Positions 10,572 through 18,214 of a stretch of 64,000 nt of DNA are shown here, one piece after another. The notes beneath the pieces are model-generated. The model searched no databases. It saw only the letters and a list, made by a program, of their open reading frames with translations, and was not told where the DNA came from. The position numbers and the translations under genes are program-made. Numbering within the stretch: the stretch's first letter is position 1; every line of letters starts with the position of its first letter. Source of the stretch: a virus; the IMG/VR virus record IMGVR_UViG_3300020178_000002, positions 124,001 to 188,000 of that record; one strand, 5' to 3'.

Positions 10572-11238
10572 CAGTAGAGATTTCCCCGATAAGGCAATGT
10601 TTAGAGTGATATGAGAACCATATTTTCACTATACCGTTTTCAAAAGGCTGTTTATAATCAATGCTGTGATATTGCATAGAAAGAATCCCTTTTCCTCTAT
10701 AAAAGAGTGTTGGTTGTTCTATGTGTTTAAAATGATTTTGATGGTAGTCTTTGCAAAAGATTTCCATAACACCTTTTTTTGGATAAAAGTATTTTTCAAC
10801 CAGATCTTTTTCTGAGGGTAGGAAGATTCGGCTTCTTAGAGAGCTTGCCTTTTCATAGCTAGTAAGCTGACCTACTGTATTAAAATCTTCGTTATAATCA
10901 GGGTCAGAGACTTTTTCATGGTAGGCTAGTAAGTCAATGGTTTTTACATGCACCTGGGATGTCTCTTGATTTGGCAAGCAAATGGAAGATGGCCGCCTTC
11001 GACTTTTAAAAGGTACAAAGTCATTGCTGGCATGGGCAAAGTCAATTTCTTGAGGTTTGTTTTCTTTCTTCCATTCTCTTAGGAACTTTTTTACTTCTCT
11101 TTCATCCACAAGTTCTTTTACTAGTTCAGGATCAATGCCCCTGAAGGGGGTATGAGAAGCATCTTTATATGGAAGATGGTCAGGTTCTGTGCCATGAATA
11201 GCTTTGTATGTGCTTAGAGCTTGGTTGTATAGGTTCAT
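10552..11238 (-). CDS. Unknown protein with N-terminal HGTEP/REVKKFLREW domain
   Basis: 228 residues from the ATG at 11238, which shares its A with the TAA of the preceding gene and has GGAGA nine bases upstream; a longer frame from 11271 is not supported. The N-terminal domain (about 1-62) matches that of the downstream gene; the remainder is basic and aromatic (for example YFYPKKGVMEIF, FYRGKGILSMQYH) and probably a separate beta-containing domain. Third gene in the operon led by the AAA+ ATPase. No known family recognised; a partner or substrate of the ATPase is conceivable but only from position. Confidence 0.65.
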   Translation of the reverse strand: MNLYNQALSTYKAIHGTEPDHLPYKDASHTPFRGIDPELVKELVDEREVKKFLREWKKENKPQEIDFAHASNDFVPFKSRRRPSSICLPNQETSQVHVKTIDLLAYHEKVSDPDYNEDFNTVGQLTSYEKASSLRSRIFLPSEKDLVEKYFYPKKGVMEIFCKDYHQNHFKHIEQPTLFYRGKGILSMQYHSIDYKQPFENGIVKIWFSYHSKHCLIGEISTDANSTI

Positions 11239-11795
11239 TATTTTCTCCATTCGATAAGTATTGGTGTGCAATCAGGATGGACAATGCCCCATCCTTTATA
11301 ATGAGCCATTTGTTCACCGACTTTAATAGTTTTGCCTGTCAAGATGCATGAGATATCAGACTTACATTCATATAGTTTAAAGGAGTCCATTTTAATTTTC
11401 TTGGAAACCTTTAAGCCTTTGAATGAGAAGCCAGCCTTAACAGCTTTTTCTTCAAGAGCTGCTTTCTTAGAGCGAGTTTCTTTTCTTGATGCATTGAGTA
11501 CAATCTTTTTCTCTTTGCACATATCACTGATCATGCAGTTTGCACATTCAGAATTTTTTGGGCTATATTTTGAGAAGCATTTTGTCTCTTCTTTCATAAT
11601 GCTAATTGCAAAGTCTTTTTGGTAAAGGTATTCTTCAGCATCAATAACAGGCACAGGTGTTTCTTTTTGTAGTGTCAATTCAACCAAGTTAAAGTCTGGG
11701 TAAAAAGAATTGACTGTACAATTGACAGGTGTTGGAAGACCTTTAAATTCATCATTTAAGATCTTTGAGCTTTCAATTAGGTTTAAGATAGTCAT
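11238..11795 (-). CDS. Cys-cluster protein, second gene of the AAA+ operon
   Basis: 185 residues, ATG behind AAGGAG. The middle holds a cysteine cluster (CFSKYSPKNSECANCMISDMC: spacing C-x10-C-x2-C-x5-C) that could bind zinc or an iron-sulphur cluster, then a lysine-rich stretch, then a second part with CILTGKTIKVGE and HPDC that could form another metal site. Located between the ATPase and the two paralogous unknown genes, with close spacing. Family not recognised; metal binding is an inference from cysteine spacing only. Confidence 0.65.
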   Translation of the reverse strand: MTILNLIESSKILNDEFKGLPTPVNCTVNSFYPDFNLVELTLQKETPVPVIDAEEYLYQKDFAISIMKEETKCFSKYSPKNSECANCMISDMCKEKKIVLNASRKETRSKKAALEEKAVKAGFSFKGLKVSKKIKMDSFKLYECKSDISCILTGKTIKVGEQMAHYKGWGIVHPDCTPILIEWRK

Positions 11796-11806
11796 AGCAA
11801 GTCTCC

Positions 11807-12982
11807 TTATAGGTCAATAGGACACTTGTTTTGATCTCCACCATTATCTTGAGTAGTCTCATCTTCCTTTGTGACTAAGAATACTTTTACAGCAGTCTCT
11901 AATACGCTTCGAGTATCCTTATCAAAACAGTGACCTGTCAGAAAGTCTAGTGTTTCTAGTGCTGCTTCATTGAATTCCATGTCATAAATTGACATGAAGT
12001 CTTCAATATGACCCAACCATGCTAGTCCTTGTCGGATTGAGCAATCTAGTGCTAGGTATTCTTCTCGAACAGCTTTTCGTAATGCTCTAGAGCATTGAAC
12101 AATAGTTTTAATATTGTCATTATGAACCTCTGGGAAGCTTGCTTGTAAGATGTTTTCTTCAAACTTAGCACTAGGGTGTGGGATATAGATAGCACTCATA
12201 CGATTGCTCATAGAGGTATCTTTTGATTGGTAATTCATACCACGACCACCATCACCATCAACACCAGAGTTTGATGTAAAGATAAAGCGAGTGCCTTTTA
12301 GGACTTTGAACATTTCACCTGTCAATGGACAAGTAAGCATTTCTTTACCTAGCTCACAGGCTTGGCGAAGTGCTTCAATTTGCTCTGAACCAGCTCTGTC
12401 ATAGTCCGAGATAAGTATAATGGCTGGGATTTGAATAATTGCGATTACTTTGTTCTCTGTTCTCTTATCTAGATGTACAGTCCACCCCTCATTTTCCATT
12501 TCAGCCACTACATCTTGGATAGCTTGTTCATCTAGCTGATCACCGCCCTCTAAAAGTAGGCTTAGATCTCGTTTGATGGTAATTCCTTGACTAGCATGTC
12601 GAAGCATACCAGAAATTTCTTCTGTTACAGTAGCTCCATTTTCCTCTTTCATAGTCATTCGGTTGATCCAACCGCTAGCATCACCATTTGTGTTAAAGTT
12701 AAACTGTGCAAATGGCAGATTCTTTCTTGCTGCAAGGTTAATAACAAACTCGTCTTTTCCTGTACCTGTCTCACCATTGATAATGAGGTGTTGCTTTTTG
12801 CTAAAAATGACAGCTTTTTGGAATGGGTTCAGTCGAGTATCATCTTCAACGTAGTTCTTTGTGGCTTTTGCCTGTTGGAAACCTGCTTTTTCAAACTCTT
12901 CTGGGAAGATTGGTGAAACAACTTGAGGAACACCAAAAAAGTTGAGTTTCTTAATAGTATTTGTTGATGCTTTGCTACGCAT
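11807..12982 (-). CDS. CobS/MoxR-type AAA+ ATPase
   Basis: 391 residues. Walker A is GETGTGKD (about 70-77), the Walker B strand is IILISDYDRAG (about 188-198; the usual DE is DYD here), and sensor 1 is FIFTSNS (about 233-239). The order and the FNTNGD segment after Walker A fit the CobS branch of the MoxR class, ring ATPases that work with VWA-domain partners (as CobS does with CobT in cobalt chelation). The divergently transcribed genes encode just such a partner, split in two. No cobalamin gene is present, so in this phage it is more likely a remodelling ATPase for an unknown target. Start supported by AAAGGAA upstream of ATG. Transcribed from the minus copy of a divergent promoter pair. 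Confidence 0.87.
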   Translation of the reverse strand: MRSKASTNTIKKLNFFGVPQVVSPIFPEEFEKAGFQQAKATKNYVEDDTRLNPFQKAVIFSKKQHLIINGETGTGKDEFVINLAARKNLPFAQFNFNTNGDASGWINRMTMKEENGATVTEEISGMLRHASQGITIKRDLSLLLEGGDQLDEQAIQDVVAEMENEGWTVHLDKRTENKVIAIIQIPAIILISDYDRAGSEQIEALRQACELGKEMLTCPLTGEMFKVLKGTRFIFTSNSGVDGDGGRGMNYQSKDTSMSNRMSAIYIPHPSAKFEENILQASFPEVHNDNIKTIVQCSRALRKAVREEYLALDCSIRQGLAWLGHIEDFMSIYDMEFNEAALETLDFLTGHCFDKDTRSVLETAVKVFLVTKEDETTQDNGGDQNKCPIDL

Positions 12983-13013
12983 ATTTAAATTCCTTTTCTT
13001 TAAAGTTTTAACT

Positions 13014-13043
13014 ACCTCTACTTATCAAATAGGGAGTAGGGGG
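13014..13043 (-). promoter_or_regulatory. C-run/TTTGATAA promoter (minus copy of divergent pair)
   Basis: Minus strand: CCCCC (13043-13039), 8 bases, then ATTTGATAAGTAGAGGT (13030-13014), ending about 30 bases before the ATPase ATG. The last 17 bases form a perfect inverted repeat with 13086-13102. Confidence 0.6.
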
Positions 13044-13072
13044 TATTAAAAAAGTTTGTTAAAAAAATCATG

Positions 13073-13102
13073 CCCCCTCAGGCTCATTTGATAAGTAGAG
13101 GT
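13073..13102 (+). promoter_or_regulatory. C-run/TTTGATAA promoter (plus copy of divergent pair)
   Basis: CCCCC (13073-13077), 8 bases, then ATTTGATAAGTAGAGGT (13086-13102), 20 bases before the ATG of the CobT-like gene. Same spacing as the minus copy; the two together would coordinate both halves of the AAA+/VWA island. Confidence 0.6.
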
Positions 13103-13121
13103 ATAGACGAAAGGAAATTAA

Positions 13122-14339
13122 ATGAAACGTAATCCATATGAACAAAAACACCCCTATTCCAACATTCGAGGGGCTTTTTACTCGGTATTAAGCCAGATGC
13201 CTCAAGATGTGAACACATCAGTGACTCATTCGGGTCAAACGTTTGCAATAAGTGGCACTTTTAAGTGGCTAGACTTTAGTAGATTCATTACTGATTGTCA
13301 CAAAGACCATGTATATTCTACTTTAATTAACAGAAGAATCGTGAAGAAAGATGTGACTCTTTATATTGCATCAGAGTTTGTGCTAAATGTGTGTGGTCTT
13401 TCTCAAAGTGAGGCAATTGCAGCAGGCTTACATGAAGGTGGACATGCTTTATGTGATATGGCTGGTTCAGACTACCCTAGTAGACAAGAATTCGACCAAC
13501 ATATCCTGCCTTACATCACTAATGAGCCAAGAGTATATTCAAATTCAGATCTAGGTAAATGGGTTAATGTACTCGCTGATGGTCGCCTTGAAAATGGAAT
13601 CAGCTTACAGTTTCCAGATGTTGAGAGGTACTTTTATGCAATTCAAAATTGGGTACACCGATTAGAAGCAGAGAATAGAGGTCAAGAGGCATCAAGTGAC
13701 TTTATGATGGCTCTTCGAGATGCTGTCAAAGGTTGGGATAATGAATCAGCGAGAGAGGTCTGGGAAGAATACTTGCCAGAAGCAAGAGATCTTGTAGAGA
13801 AACTAAAGCCAATTTGGTCAAAGGTTCTTCCAAAGAACACTAATTGGAATGAAACAGCTCATTTGCCACTCCAAGCAGCCTTAGAGATCGTCAATGCGAT
13901 CAAAGATGAGTTTGAAAATGAAAGCAAAAACCAACAGGGTCAAGATTCTCAAGATTCTGGTGGTCAAGGTTCTGGAGATCAAGATTCTGGTGGTCAAGGT
14001 TCTGATGATCAAGATTCTGATGATCAAGGCTCTGATGATCAAGATTCTGAAAGCCAAGATTCTGAAAGCCAAGATTCTGAAAGCCAAGATTCTGATGATC
14101 AAGGTCAACAAGGTCAAGACCAACAAGGTCAACAGGGTCAAGGTTCTCAAGATTCTCAAGGTTCAAGCAAAAAAGGCACACTTGAGATGTTAGAAGACCT
14201 CCTAAATGGAGAGGGCAAAGCCTTAGACCCAAATTCAGGTATGGCTGAAAACATGAGGCAAGTAGAAGAAAAACTTGGTCACAAGATTTATGTGCCAAAC
14301 AACAAACCAATAACAGAAGAAAAAAGAAGATTAAAATGA
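13122..14339 (+). CDS. CobT-like protein, HExxH half with acidic repeat tail
   Basis: 405 residues. The N-terminal 260 residues hold a zincin-type HEGGH at 104-108 in a helix (AGLHEGGHALCDM) and LADGRLENG at 151-159, which corresponds to the downstream Glu/Asp helix seen in CobT-like proteins. Residues about 264-350 are low-complexity Gln/Asp/Ser/Gly repeats (QDSDDQGSDDQ), like the acidic linker of CobT, followed by a short C-terminal segment. In CobT the VWA domain would follow; here it is the next gene, joined by an ATGA overlap. Start: ATG behind GAAAGGAAA. Whether the site is a working peptidase is open; CobT relatives are usually thought to have a structural metal site. Confidence 0.78.
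   Translation: MKRNPYEQKHPYSNIRGAFYSVLSQMPQDVNTSVTHSGQTFAISGTFKWLDFSRFITDCHKDHVYSTLINRRIVKKDVTLYIASEFVLNVCGLSQSEAIAAGLHEGGHALCDMAGSDYPSRQEFDQHILPYITNEPRVYSNSDLGKWVNVLADGRLENGISLQFPDVERYFYAIQNWVHRLEAENRGQEASSDFMMALRDAVKGWDNESAREVWEEYLPEARDLVEKLKPIWSKVLPKNTNWNETAHLPLQAALEIVNAIKDEFENESKNQQGQDSQDSGGQGSGDQDSGGQGSDDQDSDDQGSDDQDSESQDSESQDSESQDSDDQGQQGQDQQGQQGQGSQDSQGSSKKGTLEMLEDLLNGEGKALDPNSGMAENMRQVEEKLGHKIYVPNNKPITEEKRRLK
13930..14165 (+). repeat. Imperfect coding repeats (Gln-Asp-Ser tract)
   Basis: Many imperfect 12-18 base units built around caagattctgatgatcaagg and caagattctgaaag encode the acidic linker. Three consecutive copies of gaaagccaagattct are identical. Such tracts expand and shrink easily. 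Confidence 0.8.
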
Positions 14340-15106
14340 GCAGCAGTATTGAATTAAAGGAAGTTAAAAAGAACCTATTAAAAGGCTCAAACCAAGTAAG
14401 AAGAGCATTAGAAGATTATGCTCGTGACCACACCACATATAAAGAGGGTGTGACTTTTAACAATAATAGAATGGTGTCTGGAGTAGCCAAGTCTAAACGA
14501 GGCTTAATCGACAACAAATTGTACAACACAAGAAAAAATGTAATCAAAGTGCAAGCAGGATTTAGTTTTGCCAGCGACCATAGTTCATCACTTAATTGGC
14601 ATGGCGATTGGGGTCAGATTTGTAAGCTAATTGGAGGTCTGCATGACCTCTCTGACAAGCTAAACATCAAGTCTCAATCAGCTCTAGTTAGGTTTGATTA
14701 TGATTGGGACATAGAGGGTTGTTCATCTCGGGCTATACCTCACATGGTTAGATTATTAGACCATAATCAAAAGTGGAAAGACTCATATCTTCCTCAAATC
14801 AAGAATATCCGCCCAAAAGGTGGCACAAGCCTTATCTCCTATGCAGAAGCTGCACTTAGATTAGCTAGGGAGATCCCTGATTGTACTCACAGAGTAGCTT
14901 TTTTCCTCACAGATGGAGAGTGTTCAGAAAAGGTCTACTTAGAGAGCTTGCGTCAATCTGCAGCAGCAGAGGGCATCCATCTAGTAGGTATTGGGCTAGG
15001 TGTAAAAGGTAAGGGATTACCTAATGGCATTGATGGAAGAAGTGCCGAAGAAATCAGTTTAAAGATGTGCAAGATTTTAACAGAAGTAATAAAAGGAAAG
15101 AAATAA
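14336..15106 (+). CDS. VWA-domain protein with complete MIDAS (CobT C-terminal half)
   Basis: 256 residues. The VWA fold covers roughly 70-256, with a full metal-ion-dependent adhesion site: DHSSS at 81-85 (DxSxS), GGTSL with Thr164, and FLTDGE with Asp193. A basic helical N-terminus (1-65) precedes it. The start codon overlaps the TGA of the HExxH gene (ATGA), so the two are made together and may act as one split CobT. VWA proteins of this kind dock on MoxR/CobS rings through the MIDAS; the ring is encoded divergently 150 bases away. Target unknown. Confidence 0.87.
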   Translation: MSSSIELKEVKKNLLKGSNQVRRALEDYARDHTTYKEGVTFNNNRMVSGVAKSKRGLIDNKLYNTRKNVIKVQAGFSFASDHSSSLNWHGDWGQICKLIGGLHDLSDKLNIKSQSALVRFDYDWDIEGCSSRAIPHMVRLLDHNQKWKDSYLPQIKNIRPKGGTSLISYAEAALRLAREIPDCTHRVAFFLTDGECSEKVYLESLRQSAAAEGIHLVGIGLGVKGKGLPNGIDGRSAEEISLKMCKILTEVIKGKK

Positions 15107-15627
15107 TGAACCACCCACAAGTAGAATGTAGAAACAACAATTTAAATTACTTATTCACACTCAACCTCAAAGCTAGCTATAAAGACATCTTACAGCGTAG
15201 ACTAGCTATTCTGGAAGCTTGGGCTAGCAACCATAGCTTAGAGTCAGCCACAGAGCTAATCAATAACTCTATGAATGGCTACAGGGCAAAGCCAAAAGAG
15301 GTACAAAAAGCAATCTTTGGAACAAGAGGGATGATTACTTCAATCCGAAACTCTTTAAGTCGTCAAGGAAACTCTTACAATCCTTACCGACAAGTAAAGT
15401 TGGTTCGTAAAGAAGGTACTCCTTTCCTTGAAGAGCTAGGTACAAACCAACTCTGGATTCGAGGTGAGGTTATTAAAGGTCAAGCTCCACAGAAGAAAGT
15501 AAGTAATGTGCTGACTGCCATTAGACAGTGTGTAGAAAGCAACTTAAACCTACCTCTCTATATCCGCCATAAGATTGTAGAACATGATGAGACAGTTTGC
15601 CGAGATGCAAATGGAAACCCAGTATAA
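15106..15627 (+). CDS. Unknown protein downstream of the VWA gene
   Basis: 173 residues from an ATG that overlaps the preceding TAA (taATGa) with AAAGGAAAG upstream; a longer frame from 15067 would overlap the VWA gene without its own ribosome site. Mostly helical in the first half (LQRRLAILEAWASNHSLESATELI), then basic (GTRGMITSIRNSLSRQGNSY), ending in a short Cys-containing tail. No motif or membrane segment recognised. Position in a tightly packed operon suggests a function linked to the AAA+/VWA pair. Confidence 0.65.
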   Translation: MNHPQVECRNNNLNYLFTLNLKASYKDILQRRLAILEAWASNHSLESATELINNSMNGYRAKPKEVQKAIFGTRGMITSIRNSLSRQGNSYNPYRQVKLVRKEGTPFLEELGTNQLWIRGEVIKGQAPQKKVSNVLTAIRQCVESNLNLPLYIRHKIVEHDETVCRDANGNPV

Positions 15628-15641
15628 AAGGAGATTAAACA

Positions 15642-16439
15642 ATGACTAGTTACTACAAAACAGTAAAAACAAATACATTCCTGATCCTAAATGAAAAAGG
15701 TCTGGCCATGACTAAGAAAGATATTGTAGCTGAATATCTAAGTCGTGATAGTTCACCAGAACACAACCAGGACAAGAAGCTATACAATAACATCAGTCAA
15801 GCTCTTAACAAGTTTAAGAAGCAAGGGTATATCATTAGCCCTGCTCGGGCTACCTATCAAATCAAAGAGGTTATTACAGACCTACAAACACTTGTAGACA
15901 GCAACAAAGACTTAGTGGCCACCAGCTTTGTTAGTCACAACCCTCAACCTACTACAACTACAGTAGTAGAGGAAGAAGCTACCACTACAGAGGAAGTACT
16001 CTATGTAGAGATCCCAGACCCTATTATTGAAGATCCTTTCTATATGGAGGAAGAAACAGTCATTCTTCCAGAGTGCGTATATTCCCCTCTGTCGCTAGAA
16101 GTTAGTCTGACTAATGGTAAGACCCTCACAGGAACTTATGAAGTGGCTAGACATGAAAATAACTTGCTTATTAAGAGTGGAGACAGAGTAGCGATTGTAT
16201 CTATGGAAGTAGAAGCCAATTCAGAGCATGATGCTATTAACACCTTTGTTGAGAAGGTAGTTGAAGACTTTCACCATGCACCTAATGATGTATATGGGGC
16301 TGAGAGATTCTGCAAAGTTCTTATGGTATGTGTTGACGCTCACAAGCATGACAGCCCATTAGGGGGGCTTGCTGATGACTGTCAAGACTCACTATGTCCT
16401 ATTCATAGCATTTGGTCTGATAAAGTAAAGATTGTCTAG
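15642..16439 (+). CDS. Protein with N-terminal winged-helix-like region
   Basis: 265 residues, AAGGAGA before ATG. Residues 1-80 read like a helix-turn-helix or winged helix: NTFLILNEKGLAMTKKDIVAEYL, then a helix, then GYIISPARATYQI as a wing. A Thr/Glu-rich linker (about 105-125) leads to a second domain with short beta strands and a Cys/His-rich end (HKHDSPLGGLADDCQDSLCPIHS) that might bind metal. Could be an operon regulator or DNA-binding accessory protein; family not recognised. Confidence 0.6.
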   Translation: MTSYYKTVKTNTFLILNEKGLAMTKKDIVAEYLSRDSSPEHNQDKKLYNNISQALNKFKKQGYIISPARATYQIKEVITDLQTLVDSNKDLVATSFVSHNPQPTTTTVVEEEATTTEEVLYVEIPDPIIEDPFYMEEETVILPECVYSPLSLEVSLTNGKTLTGTYEVARHENNLLIKSGDRVAIVSMEVEANSEHDAINTFVEKVVEDFHHAPNDVYGAERFCKVLMVCVDAHKHDSPLGGLADDCQDSLCPIHSIWSDKVKIV

Positions 16440-16448
16440 GAGGTTAAT

Positions 16449-16868
16449 ATGGAAGTTTTATATTGGGGTAAAGGAAGAGTTCGCTGCTTTGTAAATAGCA
16501 ACAGGAGCATCATTGTTCATTGGGGAAGAAAATCTGAACCTACTATAGAGATTAAAGGGGCTGAGATTCAGAGTGAAACAAAAGACTATATCTTATTGAG
16601 TGAACTGTCTTCTTCTGGAAGAGTCTCTGTGTCAGGTGCATCCTTTAGCTGGATGCCCGATGGCGATAGGACTCTTTTTGTCGATAACACAGGCCGAAAG
16701 CTATGGGCTAACTCTGTTGAGGTAGTAGAGGAAGAATACTTGACAGAAGAAGAAAAGCTGCAAGGGCTTAAGAAGCAACAGTTGAAAGCAAGATCTAATA
16801 GAGGTTCTCTTGTCGTTTCTTTCTGTATGCTTGCTCTTGTCGCTTACTTGCTAAGAGGATGTTTCTAA
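16449..16868 (+). CDS. Small tail-anchored membrane protein
   Basis: 139 residues, AGGAGG five bases from ATG. A soluble, strand-rich N-terminal part is followed by a charged helix (TEEEKLQGLKKQQLKARSNRG) and a C-terminal hydrophobic segment of about 17 residues (SLVVSFCMLALVAYLL) ending in RGCF, so it should insert as a tail anchor in the inner membrane with most of the protein in the cytoplasm. Last gene of the operon from 13122 unless the next unit is read through. Function unknown. Confidence 0.65.
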   Translation: MEVLYWGKGRVRCFVNSNRSIIVHWGRKSEPTIEIKGAEIQSETKDYILLSELSSSGRVSVSGASFSWMPDGDRTLFVDNTGRKLWANSVEVVEEEYLTEEEKLQGLKKQQLKARSNRGSLVVSFCMLALVAYLLRGCF

Positions 16869-16869
16869 G

Positions 16870-16892
16870 CCCCCCCTGTTCTCTTTGATAAG
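16870..16892 (+). promoter_or_regulatory. C-run/TTTGATAA promoter
   Basis: Seven C (16870-16876), then TTTGATAAG (16884-16892), 29 bases before the ATG at 16921. Measured from the first five C, the gap to the motif is 8 bases as in the divergent pair at 13.0 kb. Confidence 0.55.
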
Positions 16893-16920
16893 GAGTGGTG
16901 AACATAGAAAGGATTTTATT

Positions 16921-17361
16921 ATGGTATACGATATGATTATGAACACGTTAGAGTCGCCCTTACTTTTGGGCACTGCTGCTTTCCTAGTGCTGACTGCTCT
17001 AGTGAAGCTACTAAGACCCAGCTCTGTTGAAGCACAGTTTAGAGATATGGTTGATCTCGATCTTTCCTCTCATGTTAGAGAGAAGATTCTTGAGATTCAG
17101 GAGAAGCACCCAGAGAGCTGTCGCTCTTGTTATGCCACTGCTACTAACCCTCTGTTCTTGACTGATGATTCCGAAGAGGAAGAGTGTCCTGATTGCTATG
17201 CGATTGGGCTTGACCCTTATGATACGGATAAGAAGCTGAAGAAGCAGGGTCAGTATATGGTGTCTACCCTGTATGGTGTAGATCCTCTTTACCGAGGGTA
17301 CTCGCTGCCAGGTGGTAAGCTACTTGCCATGATCGAAGATGATATGTCTGAAGATGATTGA
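16921..17361 (+). CDS. Membrane-anchored protein with two CxxC pairs
   Basis: 146 residues from the ATG with AAAGGA seven bases upstream. An N-terminal hydrophobic helix (LLLGTAAFLVLTALVKLL, about 14-31) should anchor it in the inner membrane. A soluble part follows with CRSCYATATNP and ECPDCYAIGLDP, two CxxCY units about 25 residues apart that could form one zinc site. The C-terminus is acidic. Not recognised; likely a small host-interaction protein. Confidence 0.65.
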   Translation: MVYDMIMNTLESPLLLGTAAFLVLTALVKLLRPSSVEAQFRDMVDLDLSSHVREKILEIQEKHPESCRSCYATATNPLFLTDDSEEEECPDCYAIGLDPYDTDKKLKKQGQYMVSTLYGVDPLYRGYSLPGGKLLAMIEDDMSEDD

Positions 17362-17496
17362 GTCTCGCTTGAGTCTCGATCTCTCAGAACCCGAACAAAA
17401 AAACAATGGGCGGTTTGGGACTCCCCAAATAGCCATATTGAAAACGTATTGAAAATGACAGGTCGAATTTGAAACCATGTTTAAACGATGGTTTCC

Positions 17497-17534
17497 ATGC
17501 CCCTTTGAGCCGATGGCTCTGGGGGCATTTTTTT
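17497..17534 (+). terminator. Rho-independent terminator
   Basis: ATGCCCC (17497-17503) pairs with GGGGCAT (17522-17528), with an inner GAGCC/GGCTC stem, followed by a T run to 17534. Ends the 13.1-17.4 kb units; the next gene starts 17 bases later. Confidence 0.85.
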
Positions 17535-17550
17535 ATAGAGAGGATTTATT

Positions 17551-17904
17551 ATGAAAGATAGAGAGTACACAGAGATTGTTAATGGCAAGAGAGTAGCTCA
17601 CCAAGAATTGATTTTATATTATTATCGTGAAGATCGCAAAGTGGTCATAAGCAAAGTGCTTAAAGAGTTGAATTTCGTAGAGGTTGAGGGCTTAGTATCT
17701 AATGATGTGTATTTCATTAACTCTAAGGACTGTGATCTTAGAGTTAAATGGACATTTCCTACTCAACTAGAAATTGGATTTTGTAGTATTGAGAAGGAAG
17801 TTTGGTTTGATGATGAAGAAGATTCTTATAGAGACTTCAAATTTGTGAAAAGGTTTATTGAGGCAGTTAGGCAATGTTGGGAGGGTGTAGAAGATGTTGG
17901 GTGA
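17551..17904 (+). CDS. NGKR/IRxxW family protein, member 1
   Basis: 117 residues, GAGAGGA before ATG. First of the tandem family: N-terminal motif YTEIVNGKRVA (6-16), a helix ending in LKELNF, three or four strands, and a C-terminal helix ending in AVRQCWEG. The same three landmarks occur in the genes at 18603, 19449, 19796, 20113, 20451 and 36961. No catalytic residues stand out; about 110 residues with one alpha/beta domain. Directly behind a terminator, overlapping a decayed copy of the family by 11 bases. Family function unknown; size, tandem copies and fast divergence suggest host- or defence-facing proteins. Confidence 0.65.
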   Translation: MKDREYTEIVNGKRVAHQELILYYYREDRKVVISKVLKELNFVEVEGLVSNDVYFINSKDCDLRVKWTFPTQLEIGFCSIEKEVWFDDEEDSYRDFKFVKRFIEAVRQCWEGVEDVG

Positions 17905-18035
17905 TTATACGGAAGTAGTTAATGGTAAGAGAGTCCCTTTAAAGCATTTAAAGGGTGAGATACCATCGTATGTATCTTTATGACATAGTGAGTTGTATCC
18001 TTAGAGACATAAGAGCAGCTTGGGAAAAGGGTTAG
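17894..18035 (+). pseudogene. Decayed NGKR/IRxxW family member
   Basis: From ATG at 17894 the first 16 codons encode MLGDYTEVVNGKRVPL, nearly the start of the gene at 18603 (MLGDFTQVVDGKRVAL), but the frame stops at 17983 after 29 residues. In another frame the following bases encode VSCILRDIRAAWEKG and a stop (18033-18035), the family's C-terminal helix. The middle of the domain, about 60-70 residues, is missing. This is an internally deleted, frameshifted remnant; a 29-residue peptide could still be made. Confidence 0.7.
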
Positions 18036-18061
18036 TCTCTCAGGAGGGGGGGGTCTTATAT

Positions 18062-18154
18062 ATGAGCGTTTTTGGAAAAGCGGTGTTGAAGAAGTGGTCT
18101 CATATATTATTTGGGTTTGTGGATTTTGGGTTTGATTTTGAAAGGGGGTTTTAG
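18062..18154 (+). CDS. Possible 30-aa peptide
   Basis: ATG at 18062 lies 14 bases after a very strong AGGAGG, spacing longer than ideal. It encodes a basic-aromatic peptide (MSVFGKAVLKKW..., ending FDFERGF) whose stop is inside the following terminator. The start is within the 5' arm of an inverted repeat (ATATATGAG 18058-18066 with CTCATATAT 18099-18107). It may be expressed or may be part of the decayed region. Confidence 0.3.
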   Translation: MSVFGKAVLKKWSHILFGFVDFGFDFERGF

Positions 18155-18176
18155 ATTTTTCTAAGCCCCCTTTTTT
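18144..18176 (+). terminator. Rho-independent terminator
   Basis: GGGGG (18144-18148) and TTAG pair with CTAA and CCCCC (18166-18170), followed by six T. The C run also serves as the C box of the promoter-like motif that follows. Confidence 0.8.
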
Positions 18177-18186
18177 GTTTTGATAA
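18166..18186 (+). promoter_or_regulatory. C-run/TTTGATAA promoter
   Basis: CCCCC (18166-18170), 7 bases, TTTTGATAA (18178-18186), 28 bases before the ATG at 18215. Partly built from the preceding terminator. Confidence 0.5.
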
Positions 18187-18214
18187 TAAGGGTAAACATA
18201 AGAAAGGATTTAAG

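Noticed and set aside
13014-13102. Inverted repeat considered as insertion-sequence ends
   Set aside because: Only about 90 bases apart, no transposase, and both arms match single promoter motifs elsewhere.
13881-14310. Long open frames on both strands across the Gln-Asp-Ser repeat of the CobT-like gene
   Set aside because: They arise from the short repeat unit being free of stops in several frames; products are monotonous and have no ribosome sites.
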